Positions 56,204 to 64,000 of a DNA stretch of 64,000 nucleotides are shown here, piece by piece. The stretch is from positions 62,001 through 126,000 of the forward strand of contig NZ_AJHJ01000004.1 in NCBI RefSeq assembly GCF_000257645.1, written 5' to 3'. A model generated the notes under the pieces. It was not told where the DNA came from. It searched no databases and saw only the letters and a list, made by a program, of their open reading frames with translations. A program made the position numbers and the translations under genes. Position 1 is the first letter of the stretch; the number at the start of each line of letters is the position of its first letter. The DNA is from Serratia sp. M24T3. GTDB taxonomy: Bacteria; Pseudomonadota; Gammaproteobacteria; Enterobacterales; Enterobacteriaceae.

Positions 56204-56520
56204 AGTTCTGCCGTCAGAATGGTTATTATTAATGGATATATTATTTCAATAAAAGTTTTATGATTTTTATATATCGCTTGGAATTATTGCGAGGGAGTGT
56301 ATGTATATTTGTGTCCGAGATCATCCTGACAAGTCTGGGAATATTATTAACTAATAAGATGATTTAACTAATGTCACTTTTATCTTTGTTGGTTTAGTGA
56401 AAATTAATTATAAAAAATCAGGCTGGGATTAATTTTATTTAATAGAGTTTAATGAAAATAAAAAAGCCAGACGTTTTTGGCGTCTGGCTTTTGGAGAGAA
56501 ACGGGTGAATGCCCGAAATA
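56204..56520 (-). other. Intergenic region before the fimbrial operon
   Basis: The 317 bases are AT-rich and should hold the fimbrial promoter. At their right end is the terminator of the MFS gene (56462-56492). I saw no invertible-element repeats like those of fimS. Confidence 0.6.
56462..56492 (-). terminator. Terminator of the glucarate-type MFS gene
   Basis: AAAAGCCAGACG (56462-56473) pairs perfectly with CGTCTGGCTTTT (56481-56492). On the minus strand it is followed by a T-rich tract, 28 bases after the MFS stop. Confidence 0.88.
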
Positions 56521-57918
56521 TCAGTGATGCGCCTGATGTCCTGAATTGAAAGTGTGTACTGAAGATTGAGAGGTATCGTTCTGATCTTTTTTGAATCGCT
56601 CAATTGGCCCCATGACGAACAGGAACAGCAGCGCACCAAGAATACAATGCGCGCCGACAAACAGCAGGCCCATACTGTAATTACCGGTAATGGCGACGAT
56701 ATAACCAAACATAATCGGCGTAACGATACCGGCGACGTTGCCGACGCAGTTAAATATTGCTCCAGCCAGCCCCACCGCTTCTTTTGGCGCGGTATCGCTG
56801 ATCACTGTCCAGGTTCCGGCACCGGCGGCCACGCCTTTACCAAAGAACGCAAAGGACATGATGGCGACAATCCACACATTGCTGTCGATCACCGCGGCGC
56901 CTATTAATGTTGCAGCCATTACCATTCCGACGATATAAGGCGTTTTACGCGCCCATGACAGTGACCAGCCTTTGAGAAGTAGATAATCAGAAATATAGCC
57001 GCCAAATATGCCGCCGGCAAAACCGCATAATGCGGGGGCTACAGTCGCAAAACCGGCGTGTAATATATCCATGCCGCGCGCCTGAACTAGATAAATCGGG
57101 AACCAGGTAATAAAGAAATAACTCAGCGCAATAATGCAGTACTGGCCGAGGTAGGCGCACCACAGCATTCTGCTGATTAACAAACCGTTGATTGTCGCAC
57201 GCGATAATCGCGATTTAGCCTTACGTTCGTGCACAGAATCGATATCAACCAACCCGCCGCCATCGATAATATGATCCAGCTCCTGCTTTGAAACTAATGG
57301 ATGATGGCGCGGTTCGCGCATGAAAAACATCCACACTACGAAAGCTCCAACGCCGATTATTCCTAATACAAAGAACGGCCACTGCCAGCCGAACTCTGAG
57401 ACCAGCCAGCCGGAAAGCGGCGAGAAAATAGCGACGGCGAAATATTGCGATGAGGCAAACAGTGAGGAGGCTCTGCCGCGTTCTGCTCTTGGAAACCACA
57501 TAATGGTGACGCGAGCATTGGCCGGAAAACTGGGTGCTTCAATCAGGCCCAGCAGGAAGCGCAGGCTAAACATAATAAAAATCGCCCCCGCAACGCCTTT
57601 TTCAAACTCGCCGACAAAACCCATTGCCAGCGTTGATAGTGACCACAGGACCAGCGTGACACCATAAACTCGTTTGGCGCCGTAGCGATCGAGAAACAGC
57701 CCGCCGGGAATTTGCCCTATGACATAGGCCCAGCTAAAGGCCGAAAGAATAAAGCCTAATTGAATGGAACTGAGTCCGAATTCGTCCTTAATTGCCGATC
57801 CCGAGATGGATAAAATAGAGCGGTCGGCGTAGGCCACCACCGATAAAAACAAGATCATCATCAGGATACCGATGCGGACATAGGATTTCTTTTCGGGACT
57901 GTTTTTTGACAATGTCAT
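56521..57918 (-). CDS. MFS anion:cation symporter, GudP/GarP-like
   Basis: The 465-residue transporter has twelve predicted membrane segments. It begins with the ACS-family block SVVAYADRSILSISGSAIKDEF and includes GQIPGGLFLDRYGAKRVYG and FPANARVTIMWFPRAERGRAS, as in the glucarate/galactarate transporters GudP and GarP. It likely imports a sugar acid. No sugar-acid dehydratase is beside it, so the substrate is inferred from family only. The tail is rich in His (FNSGHQAHH). Confidence 0.85.
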   Translation of the reverse strand: MTLSKNSPEKKSYVRIGILMMILFLSVVAYADRSILSISGSAIKDEFGLSSIQLGFILSAFSWAYVIGQIPGGLFLDRYGAKRVYGVTLVLWSLSTLAMGFVGEFEKGVAGAIFIMFSLRFLLGLIEAPSFPANARVTIMWFPRAERGRASSLFASSQYFAVAIFSPLSGWLVSEFGWQWPFFVLGIIGVGAFVVWMFFMREPRHHPLVSKQELDHIIDGGGLVDIDSVHERKAKSRLSRATINGLLISRMLWCAYLGQYCIIALSYFFITWFPIYLVQARGMDILHAGFATVAPALCGFAGGIFGGYISDYLLLKGWSLSWARKTPYIVGMVMAATLIGAAVIDSNVWIVAIMSFAFFGKGVAAGAGTWTVISDTAPKEAVGLAGAIFNCVGNVAGIVTPIMFGYIVAITGNYSMGLLFVGAHCILGALLFLFVMGPIERFKKDQNDTSQSSVHTFNSGHQAHH

Positions 57919-58298
57919 CTTCTTTCCCTTTTATCTATTTGAGTTATCAACCGATTAGAGCGGCAGGGACAGAATAATATTGCTCTAAAAATATTCTGAC
58001 CTATCAAATATAGAAGGGCTAAATGAGGCAGGCATTGGGCTGATGTCGAGAATTAGCGGAAATAAATAAGTAATATTTGTGAAAGCACACAGCAGGCTTT
58101 GATATCGCCCACAGTATTTTAAAAAAACTGCAAGATGCTGAGTTGGCGTTGTTATTCTGTGATTTAGATCCTGGAGATATTCAGAAAGGGAAGAATTAAC
58201 TTAATGCGCGGTATTTTATCGAGTCTTTAAAAAGGGAGATATTACAAAAGATATTTATGCTCAGGCGGAATAGGTGCCTCGCCTGAGCATAATAGATA
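57919..58298 (-). other. Intergenic region between wrbA and the MFS gene
   Basis: The 380 bases contain the wrbA terminator (58256-58291) and the MFS promoter. A short plus-strand frame near 58105-58197 (ending DLDPGDIQKGKN) has no start or ribosome site and matches nothing I know; it may be a gene remnant. Confidence 0.5.
58256..58291 (-). terminator. Terminator of wrbA
   Basis: TATGCTCAGGCG (58256-58267) pairs perfectly with CGCCTGAGCATA (58280-58291), eight bases after the wrbA stop on the minus strand. The following minus-strand bases are T-rich (ATATCTTTT). Confidence 0.75.
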
Positions 58299-58898
58299 TT
58301 ATGCTTTAAGTTTGGCCGCAATTTGTGCCACATACTGCCCTTGATGGCGGGCAATAGTCAATTCACGAGCATCCGGCTGACGAGAGCCGTCACCGCCTGC
58401 AATGGTTGAAGCACCGTAAGGTGTGCCGCCGCCAACTTGAGAAATATCGAACAACTCCGGTGAGCTATAACCAATTGGTACAATGATCATCCCGTGGTGT
58501 GCCAGTGTGGTCCAGGTTGACGTAATGGTCATTTCCTGGCCGCCGCCAGTGCCGGTCGAGGTAAAGACGCTGGCAACTTTGCCGACTAACGCGCCTTTTG
58601 CCCACAGGCCGCCAGTGCGGTCGAGGAAGTTGCGCATCTGACCGGACATGTTGCCGAAGCGAGTCGGAGTACCGATGATGATAGCATCGTAATCACCCAG
58701 CTCTGACGGATCGGCAATCGGGGCTGCCTGCTCGCTCTTGCCGCCAGCCGCCGCAAAAGACTCTGCATCCATTACTTCTGGTACACGTTTCAGCGTAACT
58801 TCAACGCCTGCAACACTTTTTGCACCTTCTGCAACGTTCTGCGCCATGGTTTCAATGTGACCATACATTGAATGATAAAGTACTAACACTTTAGTCAT
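58299..58898 (-). CDS. wrbA: NAD(P)H:quinone oxidoreductase WrbA
   Basis: The 199-residue flavodoxin-like FMN enzyme starts at ATG 58898 ([20 protein letters not shown]) after GAGGAACC. A longer reading upstream is unlikely. FMN-binding loops [26 protein letters not shown] and STGTGGGQE are intact. It reduces quinones with two electrons, limiting oxidative stress; E. coli WrbA has 198 residues. It stands alone, with its own terminator. Confidence 0.95.
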   Translation of the reverse strand: MTKVLVLYHSMYGHIETMAQNVAEGAKSVAGVEVTLKRVPEVMDAESFAAAGGKSEQAAPIADPSELGDYDAIIIGTPTRFGNMSGQMRNFLDRTGGLWAKGALVGKVASVFTSTGTGGGQEMTITSTWTTLAHHGMIIVPIGYSSPELFDISQVGGGTPYGASTIAGGDGSRQPDARELTIARHQGQYVAQIAAKLKA

Positions 58899-59171
58899 CT
58901 TTGGTTCCTCATTTAGGGGCGTAGGTTTGGTATCAGTACCCAATAACTTTGCGAAGAAATGACTCAGTAATCCCACGTTAAGCTCCACAACTTTGGGTTG
59001 TTGATGCGTTAAAGATTACATCCTCACCCCTAATTGGTTACATAACAACCGCAAACTTTTGACCGCTTCGGTCAGTTTTATTGAACCAGTTGAGGAAGAG
59101 TGAGAGAGGAAGATTGAAGCAACCAAGACTGATTTGAAGCCAATGGCGGGCTATAATCAGTTTGTTTTACA

Positions 59172-61616
59172 TTAATTATTCAGCACCCACAATGGATTAA
59201 CCCCTTGATTTAGCTTTTGATAAAAAGTCATTAGCTGTTCTTGCGTAAGGCTTGATATCGCCTTTGCGGTAAGTGCGGGGGCGTAGGCATGCTGGCTCAG
59301 CCAATGTTCTCGGGCTTGCTCAATGCTGTCTGAGTTCTTAACCTCAAGACTGCGCAACAGATCGGCACATTTTTCCGTGAACAGCCTTTGCGGGAGATCG
59401 ACAATTATTTCATTCATATCGCCGATAAATCGTCTAATCTCGCTGATTATCTGCACAACGGAATGGGTAGGTGACTGTACGGCAAACAGCAATCCAAACT
59501 CTCCGGCTGAGGGCATAAAGCGGCAGGTCACCACGTAGCCAATATTCTGCTCAACCCGTAAACGCTGGAAAAAACGCGGCTCAAAAAGTGAGGCCAGAAT
59601 GCGCCATGCAGCATGGCAGACGGCGGTTTGCTCTACCAGCGGGCAAAACAGCAGCACGGCGGCATCTTTGCTGGTCGTTGAGAAGGTGTGCTTTGTCATT
59701 GGCGGAATATGGAGGCGCGCGGAAAAAGCCTTTGCATTAATTGCTCCGGGGAAGCGGCTTAACAGGTTCGAAACGCGGGCTTGCAAAATGGCATCACCGC
59801 CATAAAGCTCCGCCCGCCAGGCAATGTCCGGCAGAGAAGGCGATCGGTCATCCTCCAGCGATTCGCCGCTCAGCAGACGCGGTAACCCCTTGAGCAGGCA
59901 ACGAATAGCAACATCGGTTTGCATCCTTTGTTTAGCCTGCTGAAATTGCCGTTCACCCTGGGCAATCTGCGCCTCGGGTAATCCATTCAGGCGGTCAATC
60001 ACTGCCTCAAGCGTGTTTATCATCACTTGCTGACGGCCACTTAACTGCAAGAGCCATCGCCCTTGAATATTTTCAAATGAAAGCGTGCCGCCAAGATGGG
60101 CGCAGTGTCCAATAATGGCGCGCAGGCTGGCCTGCAAAATATATCCCCAGCGCAGCGAGAGCGGATGACCCAACTCAGGACCGAGGATTAAAACACCCTC
60201 GTCGTTATCGCCCGTTTGATACGGCAAAATAACCAGTTTCTCAGGCAATCTTGGGGTGGCAATGTTGTTATTTGGAATGATGTTGTTAGCTGAAAAATTG
60301 ATATCCTGCGGATAAAAAAACAGCTCTGGTGCATTTATATTGCTGTCGGCCAACCAGGTTATCGGTTGTAAAGGCAGGTCAAAACCTTGCACTGTTTGGA
60401 GCCCTGCATTGATTACGGGCGCAACCCAAAGGCGAGTCAGATTTTCGGTATTAAGCTGGCTCAGCAGGTTATTCCAGCCCGTCAGCAAGTCATTTTTACA
60501 CTCAGTAATGGACGGAAATCCGAAGGCATCGGCGCGTAGTCGATCCACGGGAGTTAAGCGGTTGAAAGCTTTTTGAGCGAGCATGGCGTAGTGATTTAAA
60601 TTTAATTCGCCGACCTGCGATAACGCCTGCAACCAGTGAAAAAATAGCCCCTCAACCTGTGCCGCGCAGGATTGCAGTGCGTTGTTGAGCATAAACTCAA
60701 AGGTGACAATCGCATCTTTTTTGCTGCAGTACGGCACCATAAGATTCAAAGTGTCGCATAATCCTAACGTTCGCAGAATCGCCAGCAAACTCTTTTCTGC
60801 TTCATCGCTGAAAAACTGGCGTAGCAGGCTGAAGGATTGCCGACCCTGTGGATGCGTATTTTTCAAGGCAAAGGTCAAATGTAGCCGGGAATTATCGCTT
60901 TGCTGCAATACGAATGCGCGTTGATTTTTCAGCCGGAGCGGCTCAACGACCGGCGGTAACGACTTGTCGCTGGCGGGGAAAACGCTACCGTATTGCTCGG
61001 CCAGCGCGGTTAATTCTTTAAAAGACTGCGGACCAGAGAGCCACAACGTCAAATTATCGGCATGAAAAAAACGCTGGTGATAGTCGCGTAATGCCTGCTG
61101 AAGTGCCTGTATGTCTTGGCCAAAATAGGCGAGATTGCCAACGTGAAAATGCGCCAAAGCCTGCGGTGATTCAAACGCGACGCCAAGTGCGGCTTCGTAT
61201 AACGTGTCGCTATCGGTGCTAAGCATGCGGAATTCGGCATCGATAACTGCCGTTTCCTGCGAGATTGCATCCAGCGAAAGCAGCGGAAAGGCCAGCATAT
61301 CGGCCAGTCTGGCAAATCCGTCTGCCAGCCTGGCGGCAGTGATATCAAAAAACCAGGCGGTGGAGGTCGGTAAGGTGGTAGCGTTTAGCCGCGCGCCCTC
61401 GGCCTGCGCCCAGCTCATCAGGCGTTGTTCACCCTGATAGCCACGGCTGCCGGAAAACACCACGTGCTCGAATAAATGGGCCAGTCCGGGCCATTGTTTT
61501 GGCTCGTGATGGCTGCCCGCCGCCAGATTAAACAGAACGGCCGAGCGTGAAGCCTGCGGATCGTGGTTAAGAATAACCCGCAGGCCATTGGCCAGCGTCA
61601 GCCGTTGTTGCATCAT
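59172..61616 (-). CDS. pqqF: PQQ biosynthesis zinc peptidase PqqF
   Basis: PqqF is an M16A-type metallopeptidase thought to cut the PqqA peptide during PQQ synthesis. The 814-residue product has the inverted zinc motif HLFEH at residues 47-51 with the distal Glu in the ETAVIDAEF helix, and a C-terminal inactive half. Enteric PqqF proteins are about 760-830 residues. Its start overlaps the pqqE stop by four bases, so the gene ends the pqq operon, as in Klebsiella. Confidence 0.92.
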   Translation of the reverse strand: MMQQRLTLANGLRVILNHDPQASRSAVLFNLAAGSHHEPKQWPGLAHLFEHVVFSGSRGYQGEQRLMSWAQAEGARLNATTLPTSTAWFFDITAARLADGFARLADMLAFPLLSLDAISQETAVIDAEFRMLSTDSDTLYEAALGVAFESPQALAHFHVGNLAYFGQDIQALQQALRDYHQRFFHADNLTLWLSGPQSFKELTALAEQYGSVFPASDKSLPPVVEPLRLKNQRAFVLQQSDNSRLHLTFALKNTHPQGRQSFSLLRQFFSDEAEKSLLAILRTLGLCDTLNLMVPYCSKKDAIVTFEFMLNNALQSCAAQVEGLFFHWLQALSQVGELNLNHYAMLAQKAFNRLTPVDRLRADAFGFPSITECKNDLLTGWNNLLSQLNTENLTRLWVAPVINAGLQTVQGFDLPLQPITWLADSNINAPELFFYPQDINFSANNIIPNNNIATPRLPEKLVILPYQTGDNDEGVLILGPELGHPLSLRWGYILQASLRAIIGHCAHLGGTLSFENIQGRWLLQLSGRQQVMINTLEAVIDRLNGLPEAQIAQGERQFQQAKQRMQTDVAIRCLLKGLPRLLSGESLEDDRSPSLPDIAWRAELYGGDAILQARVSNLLSRFPGAINAKAFSARLHIPPMTKHTFSTTSKDAAVLLFCPLVEQTAVCHAAWRILASLFEPRFFQRLRVEQNIGYVVTCRFMPSAGEFGLLFAVQSPTHSVVQIISEIRRFIGDMNEIIVDLPQRLFTEKCADLLRSLEVKNSDSIEQAREHWLSQHAYAPALTAKAISSLTQEQLMTFYQKLNQGVNPLWVLNN

Positions 61617-62758
61617 GATACTGACGTTTTAAAGATCAATTGTTGCGAGTTTCTGCGATTGCGGAATTGCAGCTGATTGACCTGAATATTAGTGCAGTTG
61701 GCTTGCTCGCGCGCTTGGAGAATCATCCCGTGATGTTCTGATTTCGAGCATACCGGATCGGCATTGTCGGCATTGCCTGTCAGCATAAACGCCTGGCAGC
61801 GGCAGCCACCAAAGTCTTTCTCTTTTTCAGAACAGGAACGGCAAGGTTCCGGCATCCAGTCAAAGCCGCGATATTTGTTAAAACCAAACGAGTTGTACCA
61901 GATGTCTTGCAACGACTGCTCCAGCACCGACGGGAATTCGACCGGTAACTGGCGCGCGCTGTGACATGGTAGCGCCATGCCTTCCGGGGTTACGCTGAGG
62001 AAAATCGCCCCCCAGCCGCCCATGCAGCCTTTCGGACGCTCTTCATAATAGTCTGGCGTCACGAACAGCAGATTGGCCAGATTACCTTTGTCGGCCATCT
62101 TGACGCGGTAGTCGGCAACCACCGCTTCGGCTTCGGCGATTTGTTGGCGAGTCGGCAGCAGGCCTTCGCGATTAAGCTGCGCCCAGCCGTAAAACTGACA
62201 GGTTGCCAGCTCGACATCGTCGGCCTCTAGCTCAATGCTGAGTTCGATAATTTTATCGATCTGATGAATGTTATGGCGATGCAGCACGAAGTTAAGCACC
62301 ATCGGGTAACCGTGGGCTTTCACTGCTTTCGCCATGTCCAGTTTTTGCTGGAAAGCCTTGGCAGAACCCGCCAGCGCAGCATTCAGCGTTTCATCACTTG
62401 CCTGGAAACTGATCTGAATATGGTCCAGACCCGCTTCGGCGAAGGCATCGATTTTCTTCTCGGTTAAACCAATGCCTGAGGTGATCAGGTTGGTATAAAA
62501 ACCGAGGTCACGTGCCGCTTTGATAAGCTCAGGCAAATCCTTGCGCACCAGCGGTTCGCCGCCGGAAAAACCTATCTGTACAGCGCCCATCTCGCGGGCC
62601 TGTTCAAACACCGTAATCCATTGTTCGGTGGTCAGCTCTTTTTCCTGCTTGGCAAAATCAAGCGGGTTGGAGCAGTAGGGACACTGCAACGGACAACGGT
62701 AAGTCAGCTCCGCCAGCAACCAGAGCGGCGGTTTGACTTGAGGTTTAGGCAGGTTCAC
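61613..62758 (-). CDS. pqqE: PqqA peptide cyclase PqqE (radical SAM)
   Basis: PqqE joins the Glu and Tyr side chains of PqqA using S-adenosylmethionine radicals. The 381-residue protein has the radical-SAM cluster CPLQCPYC (Cys22, Cys26, Cys29) and [14 protein letters not shown]. The C-terminal SPASM cysteines lie in [20 protein letters not shown] and [10 protein letters not shown]. It overlaps pqqD by 14 bases and pqqF by four, showing tight coupling. Confidence 0.96.
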   Translation of the reverse strand: MNLPKPQVKPPLWLLAELTYRCPLQCPYCSNPLDFAKQEKELTTEQWITVFEQAREMGAVQIGFSGGEPLVRKDLPELIKAARDLGFYTNLITSGIGLTEKKIDAFAEAGLDHIQISFQASDETLNAALAGSAKAFQQKLDMAKAVKAHGYPMVLNFVLHRHNIHQIDKIIELSIELEADDVELATCQFYGWAQLNREGLLPTRQQIAEAEAVVADYRVKMADKGNLANLLFVTPDYYEERPKGCMGGWGAIFLSVTPEGMALPCHSARQLPVEFPSVLEQSLQDIWYNSFGFNKYRGFDWMPEPCRSCSEKEKDFGGCRCQAFMLTGNADNADPVCSKSEHHGMILQAREQANCTNIQVNQLQFRNRRNSQQLIFKTSVS

Positions 62759-63032
62759 GGAAAATTATCCACTTTTGTTCGTAGGCTTGGGCAAAAAACT
62801 CTTTTACGTCGTCGTCAACGCCGCCGGCTTCCGGGAAGCGTTGATTCAGCCCATCAATAATTTCAGACAGCAGACGTTTACCGTCGACGTTTTCCAAAAT
62901 CATCGCTGCGCTTTCGTTGAGTGTTGCCATGCCTTCAGGGTAAAGGATTACGTGGCTGTTCTGAGTCGGTTCCCACTGTAAACGGAAACCACGGCGGAAC
63001 ATCGGCACCTGATTGACGTTAATTTCGATCAC
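62745..63032 (-). CDS. pqqD: PqqA-binding chaperone PqqD
   Basis: The 95-residue protein binds the PqqA peptide and presents it to PqqE. It has the family blocks [40 protein letters not shown] and [20 protein letters not shown]. It overlaps pqqC by four bases and pqqE by 14. It is full length for the family. Confidence 0.95.
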   Translation of the reverse strand: MIEINVNQVPMFRRGFRLQWEPTQNSHVILYPEGMATLNESAAMILENVDGKRLLSEIIDGLNQRFPEAGGVDDDVKEFFAQAYEQKWIIFREPA

Positions 63033-63796
63033 AGAAGCTTTCCTCTATGCCACACCGGCTGCTGCGTTACGCTGTGGTAAGGCGCGCGGTCAAGCTCGTA
63101 GGCCATGGTCATTGAGTCGAGCATGGTCCATAGAATATCCAGCTTGAACTGCAGGATTTCCAGCATACGCTGCTGCTTCTCAACGGTATTACAGTACTCC
63201 AGTGCCAACGCCAAACCGTGCTCGACGTCGCGATTTGCCTGACTCAGGCGGCTACGGAAGTAGTGATAACCTTCTGGCTGGATCCAGGTGTAGTGATTAG
63301 GCCAGCTGTCGAGACGAGACTGATGAATTTGCGGCGCGAACAGCTCGGTCAGCGAGCTGCAGGCCGCCTCCTGCCACACGGCGCGACGGGCAAAGTTGAC
63401 GTAGGCATCAACCGCGAAACGCACGCCGGGAAGCACCATTTTTTCTGACAACAGCACTTCGCGGTCAAGGCCCACGGCCTCTCCCAGCTGCAACCAGGCT
63501 TCAATTCCGCCTTCATTATCGCCTTGACCGTCGTGGTCGAGAATACGCTGAACCCATTTGCGACGCGTTTGCGCATCTGGGCAGTTTGCCATGATCGCCG
63601 CATCTTTCATCGGAATACTGGTCTGATAATAGAAACGATTGGCAACCCAACCCTGGATCTGTTCACGCGTAGCCTGGCCATTGTGCATCGCAATATGATA
63701 AGGGTGGTGAATATGATAATAAGCCCCTTTGGCGCGCAGGGCCTGTTCAAACTCTTGTGGCGTCATAAGTGCCGCCGAGGAATTAAATGAGTTCAT
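63029..63796 (-). CDS. pqqC: Pyrroloquinoline-quinone synthase PqqC
   Basis: PqqC performs the last ring closure and oxidation giving PQQ without a metal. The 255-residue all-helical protein has [40 protein letters not shown] and [21 protein letters not shown], which carry active-site His, Arg, Lys and Tyr residues of the family. Position between pqqB and pqqD is standard. Length matches the Klebsiella enzyme (about 251). Confidence 0.96.
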   Translation of the reverse strand: MNSFNSSAALMTPQEFEQALRAKGAYYHIHHPYHIAMHNGQATREQIQGWVANRFYYQTSIPMKDAAIMANCPDAQTRRKWVQRILDHDGQGDNEGGIEAWLQLGEAVGLDREVLLSEKMVLPGVRFAVDAYVNFARRAVWQEAACSSLTELFAPQIHQSRLDSWPNHYTWIQPEGYHYFRSRLSQANRDVEHGLALALEYCNTVEKQQRMLEILQFKLDILWTMLDSMTMAYELDRAPYHSVTQQPVWHRGKLL

Positions 63797-63805
63797 CTAT
63801 GTTTC

Positions 63806-64000
63806 CTAAAGTTCAATGCGCATGCCGTCCCAACTGACTTCGATACCTTGCTCATTCAGAGCCTGCCTTTCAGCAGAAGATTCATCGAGAATTGGGTTGG
63901 TATTGTTAATATGAATGAGGATCTTGCGCTCGGCAGGCAGCGAAGAAAGCAGCTCCATCAGGCCTTGCTTTTCGGCCAGTGCCAGATGCCCCATATCTTT
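63806..64000 (-). CDS. pqqB: PqqB, C-terminal part (5' end beyond window)
   Basis: The frame is open from the right edge to a stop at 63806 and gives the last 64 residues of Pqq[21 protein letters not shown], then [17 protein letters not shown] with the conserved HINNTNP, ending GMRIEL. PqqB is a metallo-beta-lactamase-fold protein, recently linked to hydroxylation of a PQQ intermediate. pqqA and most of pqqB lie to the right of the window. Confidence 0.93.
   Translation of the reverse strand, partial: KDMGHLALAEKQGLMELLSSLPAERKILIHINNTNPILDESSAERQALNEQGIEVSWDGMRIEL

Noticed and set aside
56204-56520. Invertible promoter element (fimS type) for the fimbrial operon
   Set aside because: No pair of inverted repeats flanking a 200-400 base segment and no recombinase gene nearby were seen.
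58100-58200. Possible gene fragment (ending DLDPGDIQKGKN) between wrbA and the MFS gene
   Set aside because: A stop lies just upstream, there is no start codon, and no known family was recognised; too short to call a pseudogene.

Overview
The window is chromosomal DNA of a member of the Enterobacterales. The dppABCDF operon and the block hmsP/yhjK - dctA - yhjJ - kdgK - yhjG - yhjE - yhjD - yhjC have the same neighbours as in Escherichia coli, but the intervening genes differ. Those genes (PQQ synthesis, a periplasmic FAD sugar/polyol dehydrogenase, an ECF sigma operon) fit the Rahnella/Ewingella/Rouxiella/Serratia side of the order; the genus is an inference from gene content. No rRNA, tRNA, insertion sequence, phage or CRISPR array was seen.

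Layout. 0-7.3 kb: a truncated HypT-like LysR gene, an 0.8 kb regulatory region, then dppABCDF for dipeptide uptake. 7.4-20 kb: the yhj synteny block, with an HmsP-like sensor that has lost its c-di-GMP domains, dctA, yhjJ, kdgK, yhjG, an inserted cdh, yhjE, yhjD, and yhjC divergent from a short-chain dehydrogenase. 20.8-24 kb: an acetyltransferase and a cytochrome b561 - TPR - ECF sigma - anti-sigma operon whose sigma gene appears to start at ATT. 24.4-28.3 kb: a three-subunit FAD dehydrogenase in the order small, cytochrome c, large (the fructose dehydrogenase order), whose large subunit carries an in-frame amber codon. 28.5-34.5 kb: a GcvA-type LysR, a DMT exporter, two ketopantoate-reductase-like proteins and mqo.

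34.7-43.3 kb is an accessory catabolic locus: metallo-beta-lactamase-fold lactonase, NIPSNAP protein, two beta-hydroxyacid dehydrogenases, aldehyde dehydrogenase, two carboxymuconolactone-decarboxylase-family proteins, MFS importer, hydroxynitrile-lyase-like cupin and a FadR/GntR regulator. An 11-base motif lies before both transcription units and, in shorter form, over the regulator's own start, which suggests one autoregulated regulon. I cannot assign its substrate. It is the best candidate here for an undescribed pathway.

43.4-50.2 kb: a CytX-like NCS1 permease, a TetR regulator divergent from a DHA2 efflux pump and an ABC exporter, and a FemAB-like GNAT protein. 50.3-56.2 kb (minus strand): a chaperone-usher fimbrial operon. 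Both the usher and one of two paralogous tip-subunit genes are out of frame at a homopolymer inside the signal-peptide region, which suggests phase variation or recent decay (or sequencing error). 56.5-64 kb: a glucarate-type MFS carrier, wrbA, and pqqBCDEF running off the right edge.

Taken together the genes describe an organism that takes up peptides and C4-dicarboxylates, oxidises sugars or polyols in the periplasm with PQQ and FAD enzymes feeding quinones, and carries extra catabolic, efflux and adhesion modules.
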